Shown: piece after piece, positions 35,201-47,404 of the stretch | Numbering within the stretch: the first letter of the stretch is position 1 | Layout of the letters: each line of letters starts with the position of its first letter | Source: Amaranthus tricolor | Lineage: Eukaryota > Streptophyta > Magnoliopsida > Caryophyllales > Amaranthaceae | Direction of reading: 5' to 3' | Length of the DNA: 64,000 nt | NCBI RefSeq assembly: GCF_026212465.1 | Contig: NC_080047.1 | Coordinates: 40,162,922-40,226,921, forward strand | Program-made: the position numbers and the translations under genes | The notes under the pieces: generated by a model | The model's database searches: none | What the model saw: only the letters and a program-made list of their open reading frames with translations | What the model was told of the DNA's origin: nothing

Positions 35201-36655
35201 TCATTGGAAAGGTACAAGGCGAGGCTTGTGGCAAAGGGGTTTACACAAAAGTTTGGAGTGGATTATGCAGACTTTTTCCCCTGTAGTCAAAATGGCTACC
35301 ATCAAATGCTTACTAGCTATAGCATCTGGTAAACAATGGCCCTTGTATCAACTTGACATAAACAACGCCTTCTTACATGGTTCACTTGATGCAGAAGTCT
35401 ACATGAAAATGCCACACGATATTCCTAATCCAGAGAACAAAGTATGCAAGTTGCTCAAGTCTCTCTATGGTTGAAACAGGCTAGTAGACAATGGTTTGCC
35501 AGGCTAACTGCTGAATTACAACAGAAGCATTTTACACAAAGCAAGAATGACTACTCTTTGTTTATATACAAAGACAATGTGAATCTGTGCATTGTTGCCG
35601 TTTATGTGGATGATATCATCCTCACAGGCACAAATACAACAATTCTTAATAACCTCAAGTTACACCTACATACTGTCTTTAGCATCAAGGATTTGGGTGA
35701 ATTGAGTTATTTCCTTTGTATTGAGGTCTCCAGAGTGGTTACAGGAATCATATTGACACAGAGAAAGTTCACTAAAGAGCTCCTTGAGAATTGTGAAATG
35801 GATGTCTCTAAATCAGCAAAAACTCCTCTGCCAGTTAACCTCAAATTATTGGCAGATGAAGGAGACTTTTATCATGATCCTGCACAGTATAGATGTCTAG
35901 TGGGCAAATTAAATTTTCTTACACATACAAGACCAGACATTTCTTTTGGGGTGCAAACACTTAGTCAATTTCTTCAAAGTCCTAGAATTCAGCATGCCAA
36001 GGCTCTCTCCCATATGTTAAGATACCTAGCTGGCTCTATAGGTCAAGGTATTTTACTCCAGTCTGGTGATGAGCTATCTCTGCAAGGTTTTTCAGATTCA
36101 GATTGGGCCTCTTGTCCAAATACAAGGAGATCTGTCACAGGTTACATCATGCTTCTAGGAAAGAGTCCTATATCATGGAAATCCAAGAAGCAATCTACTG
36201 TTTCTAGATCTTCCTCTGAAGCAGAATACAGAGCTTTAGCCTCAGCAGCCTCAGAGATCACTTGGCTAGTGCGTTTATTGTCTGAATTGGGTATTCTAAA
36301 TTTGAAACCTATTAGACTTTGTTGTGACAGTCAATCAGCCATTCACTTGGGCAAGAATCCAGTTCAACATGAAAGAACAAAGCACGTTGAATTGGACTGT
36401 CACTTTACTAGAGACAAAGTATTGGAGGGATTATTGGAGCTTGTCTATATCCCTACCACTGATCAGCTAGCAGACATTCTAACTAAGTTTCTTGCTTCTC
36501 CTCAATTCTACAGGTTACTTTCCAAGCTAGGTGTTCAATCTGTTGATTCAACCACCAGCTTGAGGGGGGGTATTACTGATATAGCTCATTGCGATGCTGC
36601 ATGTGATCTGGCATTCCAGAAGGTTCACAAAGAAGAACAAGCCAAAGCCAAATAA
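32259..36655 (+). pseudogene. Copia polyprotein, frameshifted
   Basis: The order is Gag with a CCHC knuckle (CEYCKMTNHTVNKC, about 33067-33106), protease (DSGATDH, about 33353), integrase with HHCC and the DDE core ending in PQQNGVVERKHRH (about 34196), reverse transcriptase ([11 protein letters not shown] near 35350, YVDDIILTG near 35606), and RNase H (DSDWASC near 36098 and SSSEAEYRALA near 36210). The frame is broken by a one-base loss near 32497, stops at 34814 and about 34887, a one-base gain near 35276 and a one-base loss near 35471. The last 28 or so codons read into the 3' LTR and stop at 36653. The copy is therefore not able to supply its own proteins. Confidence 0.92.
36562..36570 (+). 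other. Polypurine tract of Copia element 2
   Basis: GAGGGGGGG sits directly before the 3' LTR, the standard position for priming plus-strand DNA synthesis. It also lies inside the coding frame, which runs on into the LTR. Confidence 0.85.
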
Positions 36656-36860
36656 TTGACTCTGTTGTTTTAAACCTTCCGGTAATAAAAAGAAGTTGCT
36701 ATCATAGAATATTATTGATGTATAAATACCTTAGTTGATCATCTTTGTATCAGATTTTTTCATTCTCACAATATTCATCAATAATAATCTCTCAAAACTC
36801 TCTCTCTATCTTCTTTCTTTCTTCAAAGACAATTCTTCAGTAAATCTGAGAATTGTAACA
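36571..36860 (+). repeat. 3' LTR of Copia element 2
   Basis: The 290-base copy matches the 5' LTR apart from a handful of substitutions and a missing CT pair in the CTCTCT run. It ends GTAACA and is followed by the target duplication TTAAG. Confidence 0.9.
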
Positions 36861-36865
36861 TTAAG

Positions 36866-37690
36866 TAATGGAGATGATCCTAACTCCAAAGGTCATACTG
36901 AATGCTGATTCACATTTAGCAAAACTCGCACATAAATAAAAAAATTCACTAATTTACATTTAGCAAATAGTCAGAAATTATAAGTGATTGAATCCTTGAC
37001 TCATGAGAATTTCAATATTGAAACACGGACATACCTTTACCAATCAAAGTTCGAAATCAACTTATTTACACATTACGTTACAATACCCCACTGAATGGCT
37101 CCCACCAAGGGTGGCTTGGTGGGGTCAAATGCATAACACTAAGAAGTTGTTTCGTTTAACCCTTGTTAGCAAACATCATAGAGTTAAACGTTGAATTAAT
37201 TACTCATTATTGAATTAATTCCATTGTTGCAGCAACTTCAAACAAATGAAACCGGGGAAACCATGTTGCAAAATTCTAAATTCCATCGGTTCACCATGAT
37301 AGAACCCCATGAAATTCAGGAAATTATCTTCAATTGCAGTGCTAAACAAGCTGTTAGAGTTTAATGTCTAATCTTTAATTTCCAAACTAATTTCGTCAAT
37401 TGATTAAGCAATTAAAAACCCTAATTTCATCTCCCACTTTCACCTTCTTACTGATTTCAAATGACATTTCTTAGCCTATAATTACTACTGCTCTATACCA
37501 TTCTCTAAAAGCAGAAACTCTCTGCTGCTCATTATCCATCACTAGTAAGTAATTTTAACAGTTAAACCATTACCATATCTAAATAACAAACAAGAAGAAG
37601 AAGAAGAAGAAGAAGAAAAAAAACCTAAATTCCTCTTCTCCTGAATTTTGATAGCTATTCAATTTTTTTAATAAAAAAGGGAAGAAGTTG
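36866..37690. other. Rest of the ZOP1 5'UTR intron, no gene seen
   Basis: AT-rich sequence with a GAA run at 37592-37618. It continues the sequence left of the Copia element once the insertion is removed. Confidence 0.45.
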
Positions 37691-37989
37691 ATAGATCTTA
37701 CCCGAACCACCGTTGCAACAGCTTAACGGTAAACGCTTCAATGGTTCAATGGGTCACCGGATCTCCGGCGTGCCTACACTCGGAGCCGTCTTCTTCTGCT
37801 TTTTGGTCTCTTTTCTTTTTCTTCTGCGATATTTTTCTGTCGCCCGTCGACTTCTTTTTTCTCTGCTTTTTTACGTTTTCTTTTCTTTTCCCCTCATTTT
37901 ATCGAATTTTGTCTGACTTTTATATTTTAACAGTAATAATTAATTTTAATTCTTCAAAAAAAAAATATTAATTTTTAGATAAATTCATC

Positions 37990-39160
37990 TTGTAATTGCT
38001 AATAATAAACTAATATTTGCTTGATTGCTGAAATTAAATCCACTTTTATTATTTAATTTTAAATAAACCTACCCATTAGATATATTTATTAAAAATAAAT
38101 ATTCCAAATACTCTTTGTCATTGTGAAATTGCACCATTTTTTATTTGATACATTCCACTTAAATTACATTCATTTCTTATTTGACAATATCATTCCTTTT
38201 TTATTTTTAATATCGTTCTCACGATTATTCTCTCACCATATTAATTACTTAATATTCAATTGTATTTTGTAATATCTTTCAACTACAAAATAAATTTTTG
38301 CACTCCAACTAATAGACGTACATTTTATTAGTAAGGTAAAATTTTAAACACCGCTTCTATTTGCTTCTTTATTTAACTTTCTTTGTAATTAGAAGGCAAA
38401 TTTTGGTTTAAAGAAAGAGAGAATTACGTGAAAATTAAACCTAAAATCTTATCTAAGATAAGTAGTACTTTCTCAAAGTGTGACGAAATTTGGTTTTCTT
38501 TTGTTTCACTTTCTAATATGAGTTGTTTCTTTTATTTCTTTCACTTTTTTTGTGAATCTTTCAACCACAATAATGCATAGTGAAAACTTAATTTCCAAAA
38601 GAAAATAATTATTTGCCTTATTGTGTATTGCACACGCAAAATAGTACACGTATTTTTTTTACAAAATAAATTGTCATGTGAGTTAGCGATTTATTAGTAT
38701 TATGGTTCAAGCATAAAAACTTAAAAACTACAATAATAAATAAATCACTAAGTGCCGAAGCGGTTTATTTCTATTTTATTTTAACCATAAATAGTATATA
38801 AAATATAAAAAGTTTAAAAAATATAAACAGTTTAGTGACTAACCGGGGAGTTTTTTTATTTTGAATTAAATAACTAAAAATATAACTAATAAAGGGCCAA
38901 ATGATTTCCTTATTAGAAATCTTGTAGCTCAGTTGGTAAGCTTACTATGAAATGAGTCATACATTAACTTTCCATATTCTGGGAGATAACAAAATGACAG
39001 AAAACAAAGTTATGTGGATTGTAGAGGCGAAAATAAGTCTGTGTTGAAGATAAAGTGAGAAGTAAGTTTGTAATTATTTAAGGCAAAAATTCTTCTATTG
39101 TAGGAAGATTGCAAGGACAACAACGATAATGGTAGAGATTGGGATCAATGATATGATTCA
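37990..39160. other. Intergenic AT-rich region between ZOP1 and DBR1
   Basis: No gene is seen. A lone A-box-like word, TAGCTCAGTTGG, at about 38930 has no matching B box. Confidence 0.4.
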
Positions 39161-39162
39161 AT

Positions 39163-39592
39163 ACATTATTTTTAAGAAAATTTGAAACAAATAAGTGTTT
39201 TTAACAAAAGAAGTAAAAAAAACGAGTTTCAGCTAAACTTAATTCCAAAAATAAGCGTCTTCGAGCCTAAGGTCAGATACGTTCACAGTTACTAACAGCG
39301 AACAAAAAATTAGTAAAAATTGTTTATTCGCAGTTAGTAACTGCAAACAAACATGACTTCCTTTTTTGTCCCAACAAACGTTATGAGATTGTCTTCTTTT
39401 TGTTCGCAGTTAATAACTCCGAACAAACAATTTTGACTTTTTTGACCAAATTTTTTGTTAATTATTAGTAACTGCGAACATACCTGACCTTAGACTCGAA
39501 CATGAAGACATTTATTATTGAAATTAAGTTTATCCGAAGATTTTTTTTTTTTGTTAAAATTAATTCTTTGTTTCAAATTTTTTCATTTTTAA
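39163..39592. mobile_element. Foldback element with ~130-bp or longer inverted termini
   Basis: The left arm (about 39175-39297) and right arm (about 39466-39583) are inverted copies sharing TTTGAAACAA, TAAACTTAATT, GTCTTC and CTAAGGTCAG in mirrored order. The interior repeats the small palindrome TTCGCAGTTAGTAACTGC and its variants about four times. Long inverted termini suggest a Mutator-like or foldback element. No clear 9-base target duplication was found and there is no coding capacity. Confidence 0.65.
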
Positions 39593-40274
39593 TGTCTACA
39601 TGGTTTGACTATGACAAGATTTGACTAATTATTCTCAAATTTTGATTTTTAACCTACATTTAAGATAAGATTGAAATTTCAATCAAATCTAAATTTGAAT
39701 TTTTTATTTGAAAATAGCTAAATTTAAATCGGATTTCTAAATAAAAGTATGATTCCCACGCACAACATAATATTAAACCAAAAAAAAAATCTAAATTTCA
39801 CTCCCTATCCCCAGCCACCATCCCATCTCTTCGCCCTAAGCCATGATTCGGACCCCCAAAAATGTAAAATATTCACCAACTTCTCATAAAATCTAGCTAT
39901 AAGCATAATAATCTTATTATTATCTGAACTTTTTTACATGACAAAATATTTGGTTTAATGCTGGTTTCCTCATGCCAACCCAAACAATGCACAATACTAG
40001 ATTTCTTTTTACTCGCACTTCTATTCATGTCCTCAACAATAGCAAGAAATGACTCTTAGCGATGAACAGCCTCGTGTAGTTATGTCGAGTGGAGATCATG
40101 ATGGTTCGTGCAAAGGCCATCTGAAGGTCTGCCACAAGTAACAGCAGACATAACACAACCGAACAAAATGTTCCATCATCACAATTTACGACTCTAAGTC
40201 CTTGAAAAGAAGATCAAATATTGGGTCAAAAATACTTAATATAAGTATACCTGTAATCAGATTCTTACTTATTG

Positions 40275-43200
40275 CTAACCATCAGCATCTTCAACGCCTT
40301 CTAATTCATCCACGTCATCGATGGGAATATCTTCACCATCAGCTGTAGCTAGCTCTTCTAGTTTATCAACATCATCAACAGGGATATCTTCGTTACCATT
40401 AGAATGAGAGCCTACATGAAAACCCGCAACATGGCAATTATAATATTAAAACACATTAATAACTAAAAATATGAGGATGCCTAGGGAAACTCATGCAACA
40501 AGATCGCCAACTAATCGGGCAACCTAAAGAGATGAAAACAACTCTATAGTGTAAACAATAGGTGGTAAAGGCATATAGCAAAAGGGTAGGGGCGACTTAT
40601 TTCAAGAAATTTGAAAAATCCTGTTCTCGATATTTGGCCTCAAGGCTAGATCAAATGCTGGAAAAGTGGGTATTCGAGGTTTGAGAATTATGGTCTTCTA
40701 ATCTTTTTTTAAGGAAAAATACAGATGTTATCTTGAAGCTAACAGAGACCCTATCACTTAATTTGTTAAGGCTCGTTGATTGAGATGTTCAACCGACTAT
40801 GAGCTTCATATAGAAGCAATGGTGTGAATGAAAATGGCCATAAAAAAATACATTAAATATTACAAAAGATATTGGAAAATAATATATAAGAGATGAGATT
40901 TTCAATTACACACCAACTTACATGGTGCAGGTACAATATATCTACGTACAAATTAAAGTAATTCCATTATTTTTTTTAGAAGAAAGCAATAGAAATGCTA
41001 CTAAAAATAATAGCATTTAAAAATTTGACATTTTCCTTTCGTAAGAAAGGAGTGACATTTTTAAGTTATCATACTATTCATTTACCTTCATATTTCTCCC
41101 ATCCATCATTGGCTCTCCATCCATTTTCTATTTCTTATACTTTTCAAGCAAGAAATCAAACACAGGAACACTAAACCACAATTTTGTTTTTTTTTTTAGA
41201 AAGCCTTCTAAAGATACTCAATTTTTCACTGAAATTGGGTTCTATCAAACTAAACAAAGCCTTAAATACACAAGTATACAACAAAGAGAAACAAAAGATT
41301 AAGAAGGATGGTCTCTTAAACACACAAGGATGCAGCAAAGAGAATATATTTTTTGACAAAAGAATGAGGTGTAAAGCTCTAAAGTCCTATGTGCGAGGAA
41401 AAGAGCTCAAAACTCATCAATATCCAGATAGTTGCAATGATAACTATTCACTATGATATTATATTTTTCAAGAAAAAAATGACGTACATAATGGACTAAC
41501 AGAAGTCAATGGAAAAGGTCGGCCAATCTTGTATCTAGGGTGTGGGCCGTGTGGCTAGAAAAGAAAAATCTTAGAATAATCACGGTAGTTCTTCGAAATT
41601 GAGTTTACTTGGAGATAAAAGAAGACTTAAAAAGAATAAGAAATCAAAAGAGCATCAATGAATAAATCCACAGAATTCCTGAATCATGTATGATTTGACT
41701 GAGCTTTTATTTCTTTTTTCCCACAAGTTTAAGGTTCTAACAGAAACCTTGATATGCCAACTTACTTCTAAAACGAATAGGGTGATGGCGTCTGCTAAAT
41801 TGCTACCACAACACACCTACAACGGGACTCACTTTCTGTTCATTTTTATTACTTTTCAAAAGCAATGGAACTGAATGGTTTGGCTTTTGAAGTGAACCAA
41901 TTGCTTGCGGAGTACAAACCAATAGGATGATGGAGCGTGCAAAATTGCTACAACATAAATGTGGAATAAGCCATCCAATAATACTACTGACAAAAAACCA
42001 AATGAACGACATGAAATATTTTTTAAACACTAAAGTCATACTCAGACGCACTACTCAGAATATATCAATCACTCTGTTTCCTGGACATGGTAGATTACTG
42101 GGCATAGCTGTGACAATATGACTAAAAAAGCATCACATAGACAACAACACAAAATATGTGTTCATTCTTTCTATAACCACAGGTTGGACACACAAAGATT
42201 AAAGCAAAAATCTTACGGCTTTTCATTTTAGCCATCATATTTTCTTTCTTTCACAGAACTTATACATGGAAAGGTAGAGTTTAGAATGACAAATCACAAG
42301 TAAAACAATGTCGAAATTTATTTATACCACACCAAATTTATATAAAAAAGAGCCAACTATGTACAATAATGCAAGAGATTTACCTCTAGATACTGAAGGT
42401 GAGTTGTAATTCCACACACCAGAAGCAGTGGAGTTATCAAGAAGATATGGCAGGTCAAGAAACTTCAAGAGTGCTTCTGTCTGAGGGTTTCGAAAATGTT
42501 CTGTGATCAAAATACAATGACATCACCTGATAGTAGCAATGTGTCTTCAAAACATAGTTACCAAAAACCGGAAAGTTCCCACCTAATTCTATTTCAAAAC
42601 CTACGTTTCCAAAACTCTAGATTACATTTCCAAAACTACATTCCCCAAAATGTTTATTTTTCAAGCCCAAAACAATATACAATACCAAAGACCTTCTTTT
42701 CGTTTCTTTTTTTTTTTTGTTATCTTTTCTTTTTAGTCGTTTTCTTTTCTTACGTTTTTTACTCATTTTTATATTGTAAAGTAAAATTGTACTTGTACCT
42801 ACGTTTACAAAACTCCGTTTTTTGTATCGGATCGAATTTCGTTTTAGGTATTATTGCTTCAAAAAAAAATGAAATGAGAATCCAAGTCCCATGTATGAGA
42901 AGGAGGGAAAAAAACATTCATTTGAGTAGAACATACCTAGAACAACCAACAACTACTCGACCCTAGCAATCATTAAAGATGCCATGATATGAACAAGGAA
43001 CATAGATATTCACTATCATGAATCATGGAAATGCACATCAAATTAGACTTTAAATAGAATAAAATTGCAGATCTTCTAAAATAACAATTGTTGTAATATA
43101 CACAACATCTAAGGCAAATATTTCGACAACAATGCCAAAATCTTAGTCCCATTAATATGGGGTCGGCTATTTTAAGAAAAAGTATCAACCTATATTTTCT

Positions 43201-46200
43201 TCCTCCATTCATTTCTATATATTGTCATATGCTCCAACAATTTCCAACTCTTCGTGTCAATATTCATTCTGGTCATCTTCGACCTACATCTTCCTCTTCT
43301 AAACTGCTTAAAGTTCCAACCTCTACTTTTCAAGCTAGTGCATTTTCAGCTTATTGTACACATGACTAAACTAAAGCAAATGGTTTCTTAGTATATGCAG
43401 AAATTAATATGACAATATCAAACATAAAAGGACATTTTTCCAGCAATTGAGAACTATGTGAATAATGACACATCGCATTAGGAAATACACATAATAAGGG
43501 CTTCTTTCTATTACTTAGACTCATATACCCATGTCTGAGTCCAAATTGAAAAGTCCAGGTCTCCTACCGTGTTTGAGTGGCAAAGGTACAACACAGGTAC
43601 TTAAGTAAAGTGAAAAGTCCGAGGACCAAAGAATAAAATAGCTGAAAGAAATTTATAAAACACAACAAACAAAATGATTACCTGCTGAGGGACAAGTTTT
43701 AGCAGACTGAGAGGGGTCATAGCAAGGAGCTGTTTGTGTGAATTCAAAGGGTTTAGCCCCTCTTGTTAATAGCTTAGTCCTAACACATTGTAAAGAGCCT
43801 TCTTTGTCAGCCTGCACACTCCTTTTTCAAAACCACAGTTTTTTCAAGGCTTTAATAAAGAGAGTAGACAGGAAATTGAATAAATGGACACACTGACACA
43901 CACCACAAATCAGCAGGCCTTATAGTTAAAGGAATGGCCGAATTGAATGCCCGAGTTATTGCAAGCCATTCTTCATCGTAGCATATTTCAAATGGCCCAG
44001 GGTCTGATTCAATCTCAATAATCTGGAATGAATCGAATGTAGATCAGAAAATCTAGACAATATGAAGCTTGGTCGACAAATGTGATGGCAGTAAGCACCT
44101 GTAAAAACTTGCGACCAGGCAAGCACTTGTCAAGTGCAAGAAATTTAGTCACAGGACCACTTCCTCCATGCTGGACAAGGGCAGGAAATTTGCAGTGCAG
44201 GTGAGCAGAAAACCAATATGAAGGTTTTAACTTCTCTAGTAACTTAGCCGCAGGCTTACTACCAAGAGTTCGTTCCTGGATCTGAAAAGATGAAAAATAA
44301 CAAGTGCAAATTTACCATTAACACTGGCCCAAGTCTTTTGCAAGCATGCAATGATGCAATCAAGTTCTTGAAGAATATTGCAATCCAAAGAAGCAATGAC
44401 TAAAATTCAGTAAACAACGCAAACCGGCAACTGTGCAACAACAAAGTATTTGAAACATCATATGACAAGATTAAAGTATATAAAACTCAATGGATTTGAA
44501 TTTCACACTTTGATCAATGCACTCACAAACATTGAACTTTCAATTTGATGAGACATTCAAGGGAATATGTTGTTGGAACAATGACTTGTAATTCCGGGTT
44601 GTGAAAAAAGATCAGCACAAAAAGCTAATTTGAATAAACAAGTGCAATTAGCATTCAAAAGACAGACTGAACCTAAACTTACTCAAAATGGTACACACTT
44701 GCAGATACCAAATCCTATTTATTTGGACTGTTGGCGAGAAAAATCACTAGTTGCTTCTTGGGCAGCATATTAAAGAGTTCAGAACTTGCAACACTAGATA
44801 AATTTATTTTGTAACAAATAAAAATTACCTCTTTCTTAAAATATGGCTTGAACCGGACAAGCGCTTCCCAATTCCCACAATCAGTAATACCAAGTGGCCA
44901 ATCATGTGAAAGAAATATATCAATTGGCTTCTCCACTTGCATAAGCTTGTGAACATCATATTCACGAACATGATAGATGGAACGGATCTGACTCTCATTG
45001 TATGGAGGTCTTTCAAAATGCCCTACACATATTATGACAAGCACTTCCATTAGTTTGATGTTAAAGAGATATAAAGGAGTCAAGACAATATATATTCATT
45101 CATAGTACCATATCTAAGATTATGTTTGTGACAAGAATAATACTGGATTTCTCAGTTACAAAGAGCAAGGCTAAAATGTAAGGGGCTGCGCCTCTCCTCG
45201 GTGCACCTCAAAAATACTTCCGTGTGCATTTGAGGAAAATGTGCATGCAAAAACAGTGTAACTTTTTTAGATTTTTATAACAAATCAAAAATCAAAATAT
45301 AATGCCTCGGCCCAGACGAACCCCTGTAGCACTTCATGCGCCTTCTATGCACCTTATGGATTGTGCCTCACCATAAAATGAAAAGGCATTTTCTTTTGTG
45401 CCAAGGTACGCACTGGACGCGCTTTTTAGAAAGTTGGGTTGCACATTCAACTAAAACTATTCAATTTTTTAGTTTGCCAACTTTCCCACCTAATTTATAA
45501 TTTCGAAAATTGTATATCCCTGACAATCCACCAATTCGAATGTTGCCAAACTTGATGACTCCAGCAAAACCCAAGAAGTATATGTTAGGTGCAGCCCATC
45601 CACCATAGTACCTAAAACACAATCCACATTACTCTTCTATTGTACAGAGCATAAAAAGCATAATAATCTTAAAGGACTGTTCAATCATGCAACAAAAAAT
45701 CAGAGGGCGAAAGAACTGAACATACTTTCCTCTGTACAACAAAGTATACTTTCTATTTGGTCAAAAGATGCTATGAGAAAAAGAATTTAAGTATTAACCA
45801 AAAAACTTAACTGGAAAGGAAAAACCATACATAAGACACACAAGAACAGGAACATGGACTTGAACCAGACAAACGAAATAGATCAGTTAAGAAGATTGGA
45901 GATGCAATGTCTAAATAATCCTCAAATTATGAATGCACCATCATTGGAATCATTCAAAAAACATTGTGCCAATCTTAAACGAGATGATCGCCCCAAGAAA
46001 GTTCTCATAGCAGAAATCGTATACTGAGAAAAAAAAATAAAGACTATAACATAGATGATATTAATGAGAAAAAAACTATAATGAAAAGACAGTGTGATAA
46101 TAATAGTAAACAAAATTGATCAACCTAAGAAATTCTGCAAAGACAATTTTTCTAAGACTCCGGAGTAAAGATTGTTGAGAAAGAAGCTACAATGACATAA

Positions 46201-47255
46201 AAGATAAACACTAATGTTTATTTGGATACATGGGGTAGTAAAAGAGAGGATGGTCAGAGAGGGAGACAAAAATGTTGGTTCCCTAGAGGGAAAAGCAGAT
46301 GTCGATTCCACAAAGGGTGAAGTAAATGTCGGTCCCCCAAGTCCCCCCTCTACACACACACCCCACCACCCTCAGAAAACTTTTCGAATATGCTGACAGA
46401 AGATATTATAATACGAAAACCAACTACTAAGAATTCAGTCAAACAAAAGAACTCAAAAGCTTCACTAGATATCCTCAAATTAGAGAAATGATGTTCATTG
46501 TAATTCAGGTACTCTAGTAATAATTGTCTTTAACAACCACCAAAAGTGGCATATCCACTTGGAAATGTGTCTTTCATAACCAGAAATTAGTTTTTCATGG
46601 TAATATTTATTTCCAGCTCACTACAAGAAATTAAGACTTCGGATAAATTAGTACTATAAATTGCAAAAGAAAACAATCAGAAAGTATGATAGTTTCCACA
46701 TTCAAAGTTTGTTAAGAAAATCATGGATAAGCAACTACTAACAATTCCCAGAGATAATTGGAAGCTTCGTGATTTCCACCAATGAAAACAGTTGGCACAG
46801 GAGCTACTTCTTGTCCCGAATAGTATTTCCAGAAAGTGTTCATTTGCCTATATTTCGGTTTTACATTCAAACTATCAAGATCCTTTTCATTTCTAACAGC
46901 CTGCCATGAAGATAAAAGCTCATACATCATTCTAATTTGAACTTAAAGATTCTTAATAATGGAAAAAAAAACAGGACAAAATTCAAATCCGACACCTAAA
47001 TTTCGCCAATATGAGTGTCGCATACATCGGAGCAAAAATGGATCGTAAGAATTATGAAAATTTTGCAAAAAAAAAAACAGAAAGGAATATATGATAGTAA
47101 TTAGAAAAGGAGAAGAACAGGAGAAAGAAAACCTGAAAGTCTCCGCAGCAAATAAGGAGGTCAATTTTAGTGTTTTGAGCTCGCTCTAACTCGGCAATGG
47201 TTCTGTAGACATTGTCGAGTTCTCCATGCATACAACCTTCCACTGCTATCTTCAT
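40275..47255 (-). CDS. DBR1: RNA lariat debranching enzyme
   Basis: DBR1 hydrolyses the 2'-5' branch of excised intron lariats in the nucleus so that they can be degraded. Nine exons join in frame: 47133-47255, 46743-46900, 45490-45611, 44829-45022, 44099-44281, 43907-44022, 43682-43821, 42384-42500 and 40275-40411. They give 429 residues against about 418 in Arabidopsis. Metallophosphoesterase motifs are complete: EGCMHG (6-11), GDFQ (38-41), GGNHE (82-86), SHDW (173-176) and SAHLHCKF (224-231). The frame's upstream extension was rejected because homology starts at MKIAVEG. The junction between exons 6 and 7 has two possible solutions, and the chosen one aligns without gaps to the remembered Arabidopsis sequence. 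The last exon encodes two copies of an acidic EDIPxDDVD motif. Confidence 0.93.
43085..43340 (-). mobile_element. RTE-type LINE 3' remnant in DBR1 intron 7
   Basis: On the minus strand the word GCCGACCCCATATTAATGGG, followed by GACTAAGATTTTGGCATTG, is the tail signature of plant RTE LINEs. The frame before it has the shape of the RTE C-terminus, with an [17 protein letters not shown] ending. Only the last part is left, so it is a dead 5'-truncated copy in the same sense as DBR1. Confidence 0.5.
45180..45440. repeat. TGCGCCT-rich dispersed repeat in DBR1 intron 3
   Basis: This GC-richer island carries repeated GCGCC(T/A) and GTGCACC words in both orientations and stands out from the AT-rich intron. 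It is probably a decayed repeat, class unknown. Confidence 0.3.
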
Positions 47256-47404
47256 CCTCGTCTCTTTCTCTTTCCTGTAGAACAAGTTTGACTAGGGTTT
47301 AGAGGAGGTTTTTAGAGTAAATTTCAGACTTGGAAAGAAATAGCTCGAATACAAATGCGTGAAAATTTGTGAAAAATGCGGGATAAGAATATATTAGCTG
47401 CAAT

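Larger units (their letters stand above)
31767..36860 (+). mobile_element. Complete Copia LTR retrotransposon (element 2)
   Basis: Two LTRs (31767-32058 and 36571-36860) enclose gag, protease, integrase, reverse transcriptase and RNase H remnants in the Copia order. The 5-base duplication TTAAG flanks the element (31762-31766 and 36861-36865). LTR ends are TATTAC and GTAACA, so the usual TG start has become TA in both copies. By eye the LTRs differ by five substitutions and one 2-base indel, which implies a recent insertion. Orientation is opposite to the surrounding ZOP1 transcript. Confidence 0.93.
31319..37780 (-). other. Probable ZOP1 5'UTR: leader exons split by a long intron
   Basis: On the minus strand a TTTTGCAG acceptor ends at 31393, just before a 74-base leader (31319-31392) joined to the ATG. 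A good donor, GG|GTAAGA, lies at 37701-37702 after a GC-richer exon-like stretch reaching at least 37780. The implied 5'UTR intron, 31393-37701, would contain the whole Copia element. Without the element the intron would be about 1.2 kb. This rests on splice-signal reading only. Confidence 0.5.

Noticed and set aside
38925..38950. tRNA-like A box GTAGCTCAGTTGGTAAGC
   Set aside because: No B box, acceptor stem or cloverleaf can be built downstream, so it is neither a tRNA nor a provable SINE.
43897..43902. Alternative DBR1 exon 6 donor (TGT|GTGTCA) with exon 7 starting at GCTGAC
   Set aside because: It keeps frame, but the donor at 43906 with the acceptor at 43822 aligns without gaps to the remembered plant DBR1 sequence.
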